64,000 nucleotides of DNA from the NCBI RefSeq assembly GCF_004328075.1, contig NZ_SJFN01000005.1, positions 42,563-106,562 on the forward strand, given 5' to 3'. Below are positions 44,722 to 53,029 of this stretch, one piece after another. The position numbers were made by a program, and so were the translations under genes. Under the pieces are notes generated by a model. The model ran no database searches. It worked only from the letters and a program-made list of their open reading frames with translations, and had not been told where the DNA came from. Each line of letters starts with the position of its first letter. The first letter of the stretch is position 1. The DNA comes from Siculibacillus lacustris. GTDB lineage: Bacteria; Pseudomonadota; Alphaproteobacteria; Rhizobiales; Ancalomicrobiaceae.

Positions 44722-45663
44722 TCAGTCCGCGGTCGCGGCGACGGGCCGACGGGCGAGCGCCGCGCGACGCTCGATCCAGGCGACGAATTCGCCGAGCCCG
44801 TCGCCGCTGCGCGCCGACAGGACCAGGATCTCCAGGCGCGGATTGACCCGCCGGGCGGCGGCGAGGCAGGCGGCGACGTCGAAGTCGAGATGCGGCAGGA
44901 GGTCCGACTTGGTCAGCAGCATGAGATCGGCGGCAGCGAACATGTCGGGATATTTCAGGGGCTTGTCTTCGCCCTCGGTGACCGACAGGACCACCACCTT
45001 GTGGGCCTCGCCGAGATCGAAGGCGGCCGGGCAGACCAGATTGCCGACGTTCTCGATGAACAGCAGCGAATTCTCCGGCGGATCGAGGGCGTCGATCGCG
45101 TGTTCGACCATGTGGGCGTCGAGGTGGCAGCCCTTGCCGGTGTTGACCTGCAGCGCCTTCACTCCGGTCGCGCGGATCCGCTCGGCGTCGTTGGAGGTCT
45201 GCTGGTCGCCCTCGACCACGGTGATCGGCAGCCGCGCCTTCAGCGCCTCGATCGTCGCCACCAGCAGCGTGGTCTTGCCCGAGCCGGGCGACGACACGAG
45301 ATTGAGCGCCAGGATGCCGCGGGCGGCGAGCCGGCGCCGATTGGCGCGCGCCAGCGTGGCGTTCTTGCCGAGGATGTCGCGCTCGATCCGCACGATGCGC
45401 TCCTGCGACAGGCCCGGGACATGGACCCCGGCGAGCCCGCCGCCGTAGTCGATCGCCCCTTCGCCGCGGGAGACGTGCGCCGCGGCCGCGACGGGCGCGT
45501 TGGCATGGTCGTGGTCGTGGTCATGGCCATGGTCGTGAGTGTGGCCGTGGGCGTGCCCGTGATCATGGTCGTGGGAATGGCCGTGATCGTGCGAGTGATC
45601 GTGGCCGTGACCTACCGCGCCGCCCTCGACCGTCGCCGTTCCGCAGCCGCACACCGTGCACAT
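44722..45663 (-). CDS. hypB: Hydrogenase nickel-insertion GTPase HypB with long histidine tract
   Basis: This 313-residue protein starts MCTVCGCG, a CxxCGC nickel-binding motif. Residues 19-53 contain 18 histidines at every second position. The GTPase domain has P-loop [24 protein letters not shown] and metal-binding [11 protein letters not shown]. HypB delivers nickel to the hydrogenase large subunit with HypA, and His-rich forms also store nickel. The ATG overlaps the hypA stop (TGATG). Confidence 0.98.
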   Translation of the reverse strand: MCTVCGCGTATVEGGAVGHGHDHSHDHGHSHDHDHGHAHGHTHDHGHDHDHDHANAPVAAAAHVSRGEGAIDYGGGLAGVHVPGLSQERIVRIERDILGKNATLARANRRRLAARGILALNLVSSPGSGKTTLLVATIEALKARLPITVVEGDQQTSNDAERIRATGVKALQVNTGKGCHLDAHMVEHAIDALDPPENSLLFIENVGNLVCPAAFDLGEAHKVVVLSVTEGEDKPLKYPDMFAAADLMLLTKSDLLPHLDFDVAACLAAARRVNPRLEILVLSARSGDGLGEFVAWIERRAALARRPVAATAD

Positions 45664-46004
45664 CACACCACCTCCAACTCGGCGACCCGGAGGTCGTCGC
45701 CCGCCGTCATCTGGACCCGGCGACCGCCGCACTGCGGGCAGTCGCCGAAGCGTTCGTCGAGCGCCACCGTCGTCGAACAGTCGAGGCACCAGCCGGCGCC
45801 CGCCACCCGATCGATCTCCAGCCGCGCGCCGGCGGCCGTCGTCCCGTTGGTAACCGCCTCGAAACAGAAGCGCAACGCCTCGGGGTCGACGTGCGACAGC
45901 ACCCCGACCGCCAGCCGCACCACCGTCACCCGGGTTGCCCCGGCCCGACGCGCCTCGTCCTCGACGATCTCGAGGACGCTCTCCATCAGCGCCATTTCAT
46001 GCAT
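45663..46004 (-). CDS. hypA: Hydrogenase nickel incorporation protein HypA
   Basis: This 113-residue metallochaperone begins [18 protein letters not shown] with nickel-ligand His2. The zinc site uses two CxxC pairs: [15 protein letters not shown] and GDCPQCGG. It partners HypB. The gene starts within the last 8 nt of hupK and ends in the hypB start codon, which links the hup and hyp transcripts. Confidence 0.97.
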   Translation of the reverse strand: MHEMALMESVLEIVEDEARRAGATRVTVVRLAVGVLSHVDPEALRFCFEAVTNGTTAAGARLEIDRVAGAGWCLDCSTTVALDERFGDCPQCGGRRVQMTAGDDLRVAELEVV

Positions 46005-47127
46005 CGGCGGCGTCTCGGATCGCCACGTCGAAACCGACGCAAGGGTCGAACAGCGCGGCGATGCGCACCACCCGGGCGTACCCGGCCTCGCCGCCGTCGA
46101 AGCGGTTGGCGAGCAGGGTGGCGGCGAGCGGTCCCTCGGCGTGGAAGTTCCACTCGGTCGGCGCCAAGACCGCATAGGCGGCGACGCGGCCGTCGCCGTC
46201 GAGGCGGACGAGATGATGCAGCCGCCCGCGCGGGCTCTCCACCGCCGCCCAGCCGGTCGCCGATTCGAGCCGGCCACCGGTCACCCAGCCGGCCATCGCC
46301 GCGGCCCGCTCGGCCGCCGGCGCCACCAGGAGATTGGCCGCTTCGGCGATCTCGGCGAGCCGCGCGGTCAGCCGTGCCCGCCCGTCGCGCACCCCGCGCA
46401 GGGTCGCCACCCGAGCGAGCGGCCCGGTCTCCGGTCGCCGCCCGGCGAGCGTCGGATGGGCCGAATAACCGGCCGGATCGGCGGCCAGCGCCGTCACCAC
46501 CGCGTCGTCGTCGGCCGGACGCAGGGCATCGACGCCGAGAAACACGTCGCCGTTGGCCGGCCCGATCCGCTCCAACACCGAAGTCGCCCACGACCCCGGC
46601 GCGGCACGGAACCGCCCGCCCGGTTCGATCGACAGGCCGAGCCGCTCGAGCCCGGCGACGATCGGCGCCGCCGCCGCGGCGCGGCGTTCGGGATCGGGTT
46701 CGGCGGCGTCGAACGACCGCGCCGATCCGAGCACTCCGCGCAGATCGGCCAGCGTCTCGTCGTCGATGGTCTCGAGCGCCGCTCCCAGCCCGCGGCTGGT
46801 GAACACCGAGCGCAGATGTTCGCCGAGCCGTTCCGCGGCCAAGGCCTCGAGCCCGCCCGGCGCGTCTTCGACGGCCGACGCACCACTGCGCGCCGCTTCG
46901 ATCGCCGTCGCCGCCGCCGTGCCGTGGGCCCGTCCGCACAAGGCATGCAGCCGCGCCGCCAGGGCCGGCACTTCGCCGGCCGCCCGGCCGACGAACACCG
47001 TGCCGGAGAAGGCCACCGGCCGCGTCGATTCGATCGCCACCCGGCGCGGCCGCGCCGCACCGCCGGAGGGCAGATCGAGCGTCAGCGTCAGACCGCCGAC
47101 GGCGAAGGGCGGCGAGGTCAGGGACAT
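45997..47127 (-). CDS. hupK: HupK-family hydrogenase accessory protein (degenerate large-subunit homologue)
   Basis: This 376-residue protein starts at MSLTSPPFAVGGLTLTLDL; a longer frame upstream lies inside hupJ and is rejected. It looks like a relic of the Ni-Fe large subunit: ARLHALCGRAHGTAAATAIE resembles the large-subunit L1 box but keeps only one Cys, and FDPCVGFDVAIRDA near the C-terminus resembles the L2 box with one Cys. HupK is thought to act as a scaffold during cofactor assembly. It overlaps hupJ by 10 nt. Confidence 0.85.
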   Translation of the reverse strand: MSLTSPPFAVGGLTLTLDLPSGGAARPRRVAIESTRPVAFSGTVFVGRAAGEVPALAARLHALCGRAHGTAAATAIEAARSGASAVEDAPGGLEALAAERLGEHLRSVFTSRGLGAALETIDDETLADLRGVLGSARSFDAAEPDPERRAAAAAPIVAGLERLGLSIEPGGRFRAAPGSWATSVLERIGPANGDVFLGVDALRPADDDAVVTALAADPAGYSAHPTLAGRRPETGPLARVATLRGVRDGRARLTARLAEIAEAANLLVAPAAERAAAMAGWVTGGRLESATGWAAVESPRGRLHHLVRLDGDGRVAAYAVLAPTEWNFHAEGPLAATLLANRFDGGEAGYARVVRIAALFDPCVGFDVAIRDAADA

Positions 47128-47651
47128 GGCGCCTCTCCTCCCGGAGCCGCGCGCCGACCGAACAGCAACGCCCGCCGATCGAGCGCCGAAGGCCGCGCCG
47201 GCGGTTCGGGCTGGGGCACCGGATCGGCTGCGAAGATTGCTTCGAGCGCCGCCTCGGCGGTCGCCCGGGCGCTGTCGGCGTCGGCGAACACGTCCATCGG
47301 CGAGAACAGCGACACCGCATCCAGCCGGCCGAAACCGGCGAGGTCCCCGACCACCGCCTCGTAGGCGCCGTCGCCGAGCGCATGGACCACCGTCGCGCCG
47401 ACCGGCGCGAGGGGCAAGGGCGGCCCGCCCGGCACCGCGGCGAAGACCAGATTGAGGCACCACGGCGTCACCACGATACCGACCGCCCGGCCGTCGTCGA
47501 TGCGGAACCCGACCGTCTCGACGCGGAGCCCCGGATGGGCGATCGGCAGATCGCGCATCGGACCGTCGGCGATCGCGCGAAAGAGCCGCTCGATCGTCGC
47601 GCTCACCGCCGCGGCGGCGGGTCCCGATGCCGCATCAGCCTCGCCCACCAC
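47118..47651 (-). CDS. hupJ: [NiFe]-hydrogenase assembly chaperone HupJ/HybE
   Basis: This 177-residue protein has HybE-family features: PGLRVETVGFRIDDGRAVGI, VTPWCLNLVF with the conserved Trp-Cys, and the C-terminal FSPMDVFADADSARATAEAA. HybE-type chaperones bind the large subunit or the Tat signal of the small subunit during maturation. In some relatives HybE carries a fused rubredoxin; here the rubredoxin is the separate overlapping upstream gene hupI. Confidence 0.88.
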   Translation of the reverse strand: MVGEADAASGPAAAAVSATIERLFRAIADGPMRDLPIAHPGLRVETVGFRIDDGRAVGIVVTPWCLNLVFAAVPGGPPLPLAPVGATVVHALGDGAYEAVVGDLAGFGRLDAVSLFSPMDVFADADSARATAEAALEAIFAADPVPQPEPPARPSALDRRALLFGRRAAPGGEAPCP

Positions 47652-47865
47652 CGTCTCCCGTGCCCAGCAGCATGAACTTGGAGCGCGGCGCGTCGCAGGT
47701 CGGGCAGCGCCAGTCCTCCGGCAGGTCGGCGAAAGCGGTGCCCGCCGGAATCTGCCACACGTCGTCGCCGACCGCCGGATCGTAGACCGTCCAGCAGATG
47801 CCGCATTCCATGCGGCTGTCGCGCGGCCACTGTCGGGCGGTCTCGTCGCCGTCGAAGGCGGTCAT
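47635..47865 (-). CDS. hupI: Rubredoxin HupI
   Basis: This 76-residue protein starts at ATG 47865, overlapping hupH by 4 nt. It is a typical rubredoxin with two knuckles, ECGICWTVYDP (Cys21, Cys24) and WRCPTCDAPRSKF (Cys54, Cys57), around the aromatic core YDPAVGD and LPEDW. In hydrogenase loci HupI is linked to assembly of the small-subunit FeS clusters under oxygen. Confidence 0.93.
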   Translation of the reverse strand: MTAFDGDETARQWPRDSRMECGICWTVYDPAVGDDVWQIPAGTAFADLPEDWRCPTCDAPRSKFMLLGTGDGGGRG

Positions 47866-48731
47866 CGGAAATAGGCCTCCTCGATCTCGCGCAGGCGTTC
47901 GGCCGAATCCCGGAAGTCCTCGACCGCCGCCTTGGCGGTGGTCGGTACGCCGCCGATCTCCAGCGTGTCGAGCACGATCGTGTCCATCGCGTTGAAATAC
48001 TGCACCGACCACACGTCGCGCACGCCGGTGGCGACGATCCGACAGGTGCCGTAGCCGCGCGACAGGATCTGCACCGGCCCCGGCCCGAGGGTCGTCTGGA
48101 GATGGGCCATGTCGGCCTCCGACATCGGCAGCAGCGTGAAGGTCAGGGTGTGGTTGGCGTCCCCCGGGCGATGGCGCGCCGCGCGGTCGCGGATCTCGGT
48201 CAGGATCGGCAGCACGTTCATCGCGCCCTCGGGCGGCGGCGGGATGGTGTCGAGGGTGCGGGTCATCGTCGCCGCCCGTTCGACCGCCGCGGGAATCGCC
48301 GCCACCTCGACGTAGTCGGCGAGCGGCCGCCCGTCGCGATCCTCGAAGCGCACCCGCCACAGGCCGGCCATCACCGATTCACGGATCTGGGCGACCACGC
48401 CGTCGGGCAGCGCCACCGTCGCCGAGACCTCGCCGGTGCCCAGCACCTGGCCCATCAGCTCGCGCTCCTCGTCGTCGAGCTCGGCGAGGTCGAACAGCCG
48501 CCCCGGTGCCGCCGCCTCCTGGGCGTCGAGCGCATCGGCGAGCACCGGCAACAGCGCCGCCACCTTCGGGCAGCGGGCGATCGCCTCCTCGGCGCTGGCG
48601 GTGGCGAGATAGGAGATGGTGCCGGCGCCGGTCAGGCCCGAACCGCCGATCGCCGGGGCTTCCGCACCGATCGGCAACATCGCCACCGGTCCCTCCTCGC
48701 CCTCCGGGGCGACCCAGAATCCCGCCTTCAT
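47862..48731 (-). CDS. hupH: Hydrogenase expression/accessory protein HupH (HyaF family)
   Basis: This 289-residue protein has HyaF/HupH hallmarks: GEVSATVALPDGVVAQIRES, GLWRVRFEDRDG, the central NVLPILTEIRDRAA, and the C-terminal SRGYGTCRIVATGVRDVWSV with QYFNAMDTIVLDTLEIG. It is needed for maturation of group 1 hydrogenases, probably at the small subunit or cofactor step. It overlaps hupG and hupI by 4 nt on each side. Confidence 0.92.
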   Translation of the reverse strand: MKAGFWVAPEGEEGPVAMLPIGAEAPAIGGSGLTGAGTISYLATASAEEAIARCPKVAALLPVLADALDAQEAAAPGRLFDLAELDDEERELMGQVLGTGEVSATVALPDGVVAQIRESVMAGLWRVRFEDRDGRPLADYVEVAAIPAAVERAATMTRTLDTIPPPPEGAMNVLPILTEIRDRAARHRPGDANHTLTFTLLPMSEADMAHLQTTLGPGPVQILSRGYGTCRIVATGVRDVWSVQYFNAMDTIVLDTLEIGGVPTTAKAAVEDFRDSAERLREIEEAYFR

Positions 48732-49177
48732 GCCTCGCTCCCCTTGTGCGACCGGGTGAATTCCACGCGCGGCGGGGCCTCTTCGGCGAGCGCCGGGGCC
48801 TCAGGATCGAGCGCCGCGGCGATCGTCGCGAGATAGTCGGACCAGTCGCGGATCTTCGGCATCACCGCGATCGGCCGGCCGTCGCGCACCACCACCAGGC
48901 TCGGATGGATCACCACCCGGAAGCGCGGCGCCAGCGCGGCTTCCGCGTCGCGCGCCACCACCGCCGCCCGCAGCCGTCCGGCGAAGGCCGCGAGCAGCTC
49001 GGGCAGCACCACCGCCACGTCGGTGGTCTCGGAGCGCTGCGCCGGATCGCCGGTGAAGAACAACAGCGCATGCGCCGCCTCGCCTTGCGCCGGCGTCAGA
49101 AAGGCGTCGATCGTCGTCGCATCGACGGTCGGCAAGCCGTGGCGCGTGCCCAACGCCTCGATCCATGGTGACGTCAT
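48728..49177 (-). CDS. hupG: Thioredoxin-like hydrogenase chaperone HupG (HyaE family)
   Basis: This 149-residue protein has a thioredoxin-like fold without the CxxC redox pair: HALLFFTGDPAQRSET, VAVVLPELLAAF, and FRVVIHPSLVVVRDGRPIAV. HyaE/HupG proteins bind the Tat signal peptide of the small subunit to keep it from early export. An RBS (AGGGGGAA) precedes the ATG. A 161-nt gap separates it from hupF and contains a hairpin and an FNR-like half-conserved site. Confidence 0.9.
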   Translation of the reverse strand: MTSPWIEALGTRHGLPTVDATTIDAFLTPAQGEAAHALLFFTGDPAQRSETTDVAVVLPELLAAFAGRLRAAVVARDAEAALAPRFRVVIHPSLVVVRDGRPIAVMPKIRDWSDYLATIAAALDPEAPALAEEAPPRVEFTRSHKGSEA

Positions 49178-49244
49178 CGATTCCCCCTCGCGTGCCGCCG
49201 GCGTCCTGCCCGCGGTGTCTCGTTGCGTGGCACCGACCCGTTCC

Positions 49245-49263
49245 CCGCCCGGGGTCCGGGCGG
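49245..49263 (-). other. Hairpin between hupF and hupG
   Basis: CCGCCCGG - GGT - CCGGGCGG is an 8-bp perfect stem 76 nt after the hupF stop. It may be a partial terminator or processing site within the hup transcript. Confidence 0.5.
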
Positions 49264-49288
49264 CGAAGGATCAGCATCTCTCGTTCGG

Positions 49289-49302
49289 CCGATGAAAATC
49301 AA
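49289..49302. promoter_or_regulatory. FNR/FixK-like site upstream of hupG
   Basis: On the minus strand TTGAT-TTTC-ATCGG matches the anaerobox TTGAT-N4-ATCAA at 8 of 10 positions. FixK/FnrN control of hydrogenase accessory genes is known in rhizobia. No companion -10 is clear, so this is tentative. Confidence 0.3.
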
Positions 49303-49338
49303 TCGGACTTGCGGACCTCGCACGGGCCCCGCCGTCGG

Positions 49339-49641
49339 TCAGGGGACCTGCCCGCGCAGGAACTCCGGCAGCTCCGGTTCGCGGTCGACGAGATCGGCGA
49401 ACAGGTGATCGAAGGCGCGCCCGTCCAGCGCCGCCGCCAGCCCGTCGAGGGCGTCGTCGATGCGGTCGGCTTCTTCCGCCTCCAGCACCCGCACCGCCGT
49501 GTCGATGTGCACCAGCACCCGCGTGCCCGGCGGCTGCGCGCCGATCAGCATCGTCGAGACCCGCCGCACCTCGTCGCGCCGCCGGCACGACGCGCTCATG
49601 TCGTCGCCCTCTTCGACCACCATCGGGATGCCCAGACACAT
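49339..49641 (-). CDS. hupF: HypC/HupF-family hydrogenase maturation chaperone
   Basis: This 100-residue protein starts MCLGIPMVVEEGDDM with the family Cys2. It is a longer paralogue of HypC with a C-terminal extension (LFADLVDREPELPEFLRGQVP). HupF protects the hydrogenase large subunit during maturation when oxygen is present. It lies between hupD and hupG; in some rhizobia the nickel permease hupE lies between hupD and hupF but is absent here. Confidence 0.93.
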   Translation of the reverse strand: MCLGIPMVVEEGDDMSASCRRRDEVRRVSTMLIGAQPPGTRVLVHIDTAVRVLEAEEADRIDDALDGLAAALDGRAFDHLFADLVDREPELPEFLRGQVP

Positions 49642-49665
49642 GCGCGCGGTTCCTCGCGATCGGCC

Positions 49666-50280
49666 TCAGAGGCCGGGAAGGGGGCGCCGCTCGTAGGCGG
49701 CGAAGTCGATCGCCGCGTCGAGCAGCGCCGTCGGCGTCTCGTCGGCCGCGCGCGGCGTGACCGTCACACCCCATTCGGCGAGCACCCCGAGCGCCGCGGC
49801 CAGCGCCGGTTCGAGCGCCGCCCGCGCCGGAGCGGTCAGCGGCCCGCCCCAGTCCTCGAGGTCGAGCGGCTGACAGCCGATCAGCACCTGGGCCTGCGGC
49901 GCCGCTCCGAGCAGATCGGCCGCCGACAGCACTTCCTGGAAGCCGGTCTGGTGCAGGCTCATCTTCTTGGCGCCGGTGAACTTCGGCACCTCGTCGTCGC
50001 GGATCACCTTCAGCGTGCCCGGCTCCAACCCGTAGTCGATGGCGTCGAACACCAGCAGACGGTCGCATTCCTGGAGGAAGTTGACGAGATAGAGGCCCTG
50101 AGTACCGCCGTCGAGCACGGTGACGCCGCCGGGGACCTGATAACGGCGGTGGAATTCCTCCACCGCCCGCACCCCGAAGCCCTCGTCCGCCCACAGGATG
50201 TTGCCGATGCCGAGGATCAGCACGCGGGGACCGGGACCGGCCCCCGCGTCGCCGTCGGTGGAAGGGATCGGATCCGCCAT
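49666..50280 (-). CDS. hupD: Hydrogenase maturation endopeptidase HupD
   Basis: This 204-residue nickel-dependent protease removes the C-terminal peptide of the large subunit after nickel insertion. Nickel-binding residues are Glu33 (GIGNILWADEGFGVRAVEEF), Asp79 (LLVFDAIDYG) and His110 (SLHQTGFQEVL). Its substrate HupL ends with a 15-residue tail after DPCLACSTH. It starts 4 nt after hupC. Confidence 0.97.
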   Translation of the reverse strand: MADPIPSTDGDAGAGPGPRVLILGIGNILWADEGFGVRAVEEFHRRYQVPGGVTVLDGGTQGLYLVNFLQECDRLLVFDAIDYGLEPGTLKVIRDDEVPKFTGAKKMSLHQTGFQEVLSAADLLGAAPQAQVLIGCQPLDLEDWGGPLTAPARAALEPALAAALGVLAEWGVTVTPRAADETPTALLDAAIDFAAYERRPLPGL

Positions 50281-50284
50281 CGCC

Positions 50285-51010
50285 TCAATCCGGCAGGTCG
50301 TCGCGGAACAGGCGTTCGCCCGACACCATCGACGAGATCATGCTCTGGCGGCTGAGGATGTCCTCGCGCACCGCCGCGTAGACGTGGACGATCACGAACA
50401 CGACGATCGCCCACATGCCGAGGTGATGCCACGTGTGGAGATCCTGGCTGTTCGGGAACAGCGTGAACATGAAGCCGAACAGCCGATGCTGCCAGCTGTC
50501 GATGCCCAGCCCTTCCGAATAGAGCGCCATGCCGCTCGCCATCATGAACAGCAGGAACAACATGAACGAGAACATCGCCACGTGCGCCAGCGGGTTGTGG
50601 CCGATGTACTTCTTCGGGTCCTTGACCAGGAACATGTACCACTTGAATTCGTAGAAGATGCCCCACAGCCAGGTCTTGTTCCACACCGGCAGATAGGACA
50701 GCTGGCGCGAGAACTTGTTGCCGACGAAGGCCCAGTAGAGCCGCAGCAGGAAGAACACGATCAGCGTCTGCCCCGCCGCGAAATGGGTGAAGCGGATGTA
50801 GCCCATCAGGAAATGCTGCGAGGCTTCGCCCGGCAGCGACGGCAGCGGCGAGCCGATGAAATAGCCGGTCACGCACAGCGCCGTGATGGCCAGCGCATTG
50901 ACCCAGTGCCACAGGCGCACCGGGGCTTCGTAGACATAGATGGTCTGCAACGAGCGGGCGCGTTCGCCGGAGGCGTCGAGCACGCCCTGTACCTGCGCGA
51001 TCTGCGTCAT
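50285..51010 (-). CDS. hupC: Ni/Fe-hydrogenase b-type cytochrome subunit
   Basis: This 241-residue integral membrane dihaem cytochrome b starts at MTQIAQVQGVLDASGERAR; the in-frame upstream extension is spacer sequence. It has four membrane segments with candidate haem histidines in VRLWHWVNAL (His35), IRFTHFAAGQ (His76), and TWHHLGMWAIVVFVIVHVYA. It anchors the HupSL dimer and passes electrons from the distal FeS cluster to quinone. Confidence 0.96.
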   Translation of the reverse strand: MTQIAQVQGVLDASGERARSLQTIYVYEAPVRLWHWVNALAITALCVTGYFIGSPLPSLPGEASQHFLMGYIRFTHFAAGQTLIVFFLLRLYWAFVGNKFSRQLSYLPVWNKTWLWGIFYEFKWYMFLVKDPKKYIGHNPLAHVAMFSFMLFLLFMMASGMALYSEGLGIDSWQHRLFGFMFTLFPNSQDLHTWHHLGMWAIVVFVIVHVYAAVREDILSRQSMISSMVSGERLFRDDLPD

Positions 51011-51096
51011 GGATCCCCTCCCGGTGATCGCCGCGGCCCCCGCTTTCCGGGTGTTCGACGCGCGACGATCGTCCCTGACTTCGAGTTGCACGCGAG

Positions 51097-51178
51097 GACG
51101 GCGGGATCCGCCGTCACGGAGAGATCGACGGCGGCGATCCGCCGTCACTGGGGACGGGACGGCGGCCGGGCCGCCGTC
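51097..51178. repeat. Three tandem hairpins sharing GACGGCGG/CCGCCGTC between hupL and hupC
   Basis: Hairpins lie at 51097-51115, 51127-51146 and 51158-51178. Each has the arms GACGGCGG and CCGCCGTC, loops of 3-4 nt, and a spacing of ~30 nt. They follow the hupL stop in the 178-nt hupL-hupC gap. They are probably mRNA 3'-end stabilisers or a partial terminator. Confidence 0.75.
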
Positions 51179-51188
51179 CGGGGATCGT

Positions 51189-52979
51189 TCAGCGGACCGT
51201 CACCTTGGCCATCTCCTGGCCGTCCTCGCTTATCACGTGGGTCGAGCACGCGAGGCAGGGATCGAAGGAGTGCAAGGTGCGGATGATCTCCAGCGGCTGG
51301 TTCGGATCGGCCATCGGCGTGTCGAGCAGCGACGCCTCGAAGGCCCCGATCCCGCCCTTGGGATCGCGAGGGCTACCGTTCCAGGTGGTCGGCACCACCG
51401 CCTGATAGTTGTCGATCTTGCCGTCCTTGATCTTGATCCAGTGGCCGAGCGCGCCGCGCGGCGCCTCGGTGAAGCCGACGCCCTTGACCTCCTTCGGCCA
51501 GGTCTCCGGCTTCCACTTGTCGACGTTGGCGGTCGCGGTGTCGCCGGCCTTGATCGAGGCCATCAGCTTGTCCTGGAAGTATCTGAGCTGCCGCGCCGCC
51601 CACTGGCACTCCAGGGCGCGGGCCGCGGTGCGGCCGAGCGTCGAGAACAGCGCGGTGACCGGCACCCCGAGATCGGTCAGCAGCTTGTCGACCGGCTCCT
51701 TGAACTCGGGCTTCTTCTGGGCATAGCCGATGATGTAGCGGGCGAGCGGCCCGACCTCGACGGCGTTGCCCTTCCAGCGCGGCGACTTGATCCAGGAGTA
51801 CTTGGCTTCTTCGTCGAGCGCTTCGATGTTGGTCTTGGTGCCCTTGGCCTTGGGTCCCAGCACGTAGTTCGGCTCGGTGACGCCGTCCCAGGGGTGCAGG
51901 CCCTTGGTCTCGTCCGGGTACTTGTACCAGGAGTGGGTGACGAACTCCTGGACCTGATTCGGATCGGCGAGATCGATCGGCAGCACCTCGGCGAGATTGC
52001 CGTTGAGGATCACCCCGCGCGGCATCTTCAGCGACGCCGCGGTGTAGTCGTTGGCGTGTTCGGGAATGTCGCCGTAGGACATCACCGACTTCGACGACAA
52101 CCCGCCGCCGTAGAGCCAGTCCTTGTAGAACGAGGCGATCGCCTGGAGATCCGGCAGATAGACCTGCTCGGTGAACTCGACCATCCGATCGATGATCGAC
52201 GAGACCAGGTTCAGCCGCTCCATGTTGATCGCGCCGACCGCGCCGACCCCGTCGACGTTGATCGAGCAGGGCACGCCGCCGACCAGCCAGTTGGGATGGG
52301 GGTTCTTGCCGCCGTAGATGGTGTGGATCTTGACCATGTCCTTCTGGAAGTCGAGCGCTTCCAGATAATGGGCGACCGCCATCAGATTGGCTTCCGGCGG
52401 CAGCTTGTAGGCCGGATGGCCCCAATAGCCGTTCTTGAACGGCCCGAGCTGGCCGCTCTCGACGAATTTCTTCAGCCGGGTCTGCAGGTCCTTGAAGTAG
52501 CCGGGGCTCGACAGCGGCCACGACGAGATCGACTGCGCCAAGGCCGACGTCGCCTTGGGGTCGGCCGACAGCGCCGACACCACGTCGACCCAGTCGAGGG
52601 CGTGCAGATGGTAGAAATGGACGACGTGGTCGTGCACCTGCAGCGTCAGCTGCATGATGTTGCGGATGGTGTTGGCGTTCTCCGGGATCTTGATGTCCAG
52701 CGCGTTCTCCACCGCGCGCACCGAGGTCAGCGCATGGGTGCCGGTGCACACGCCGCAGATCCGCTCGGTGAAGGCCCAGGCGTCGCGCGGATCGCGACCC
52801 TTGAGGATCACCTCGATGCCGCGCCACATGGTGCCGGTCGACACCGCGTTGCGGATGACGTTGTCCTTGTCGACGTTCACTTCGACGCGCATGTGACCTT
52901 CGATGCGGGTCACCGGATCGACGACGATGCGCTTGCCGGAATTGTCGAGATTGAAACCGTTCGGAGTCTGGATGCCCAT
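51189..52979 (-). CDS. hupL: Uptake [NiFe]-hydrogenase large subunit (group 1)
   Basis: This 596-residue catalytic subunit oxidises H2 at the Ni-Fe(CN)2CO centre. The four cysteine ligands are Cys75/Cys78 ([18 protein letters not shown]) and Cys575/Cys578 ([12 protein letters not shown]). His581 is followed by a 15-residue tail removed by HupD. The start [20 protein letters not shown] and the motif [14 protein letters not shown] are typical of membrane-bound group 1 enzymes. It lies 50 nt after hupS. With no Tat signal of its own, it is exported with HupS. Confidence 0.98.
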   Translation of the reverse strand: MGIQTPNGFNLDNSGKRIVVDPVTRIEGHMRVEVNVDKDNVIRNAVSTGTMWRGIEVILKGRDPRDAWAFTERICGVCTGTHALTSVRAVENALDIKIPENANTIRNIMQLTLQVHDHVVHFYHLHALDWVDVVSALSADPKATSALAQSISSWPLSSPGYFKDLQTRLKKFVESGQLGPFKNGYWGHPAYKLPPEANLMAVAHYLEALDFQKDMVKIHTIYGGKNPHPNWLVGGVPCSINVDGVGAVGAINMERLNLVSSIIDRMVEFTEQVYLPDLQAIASFYKDWLYGGGLSSKSVMSYGDIPEHANDYTAASLKMPRGVILNGNLAEVLPIDLADPNQVQEFVTHSWYKYPDETKGLHPWDGVTEPNYVLGPKAKGTKTNIEALDEEAKYSWIKSPRWKGNAVEVGPLARYIIGYAQKKPEFKEPVDKLLTDLGVPVTALFSTLGRTAARALECQWAARQLRYFQDKLMASIKAGDTATANVDKWKPETWPKEVKGVGFTEAPRGALGHWIKIKDGKIDNYQAVVPTTWNGSPRDPKGGIGAFEASLLDTPMADPNQPLEIIRTLHSFDPCLACSTHVISEDGQEMAKVTVR

Positions 52980-53029
52980 GGCGGCGGTCCTCGGAAACTG
53001 GAAGGGTCAGGAAGGGCGAGCGGAGAGGG

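Noticed and set aside
42223-47364. A 1713-codon open frame on the plus strand opposite hypC-hypF-hypB-hupK
   Set aside because: It is an antisense shadow produced by high GC3; the minus strand carries hypF, hypB, hypA and hupK with complete motifs, and the plus-strand product is Arg/Pro/Gly/His-rich with no domain.
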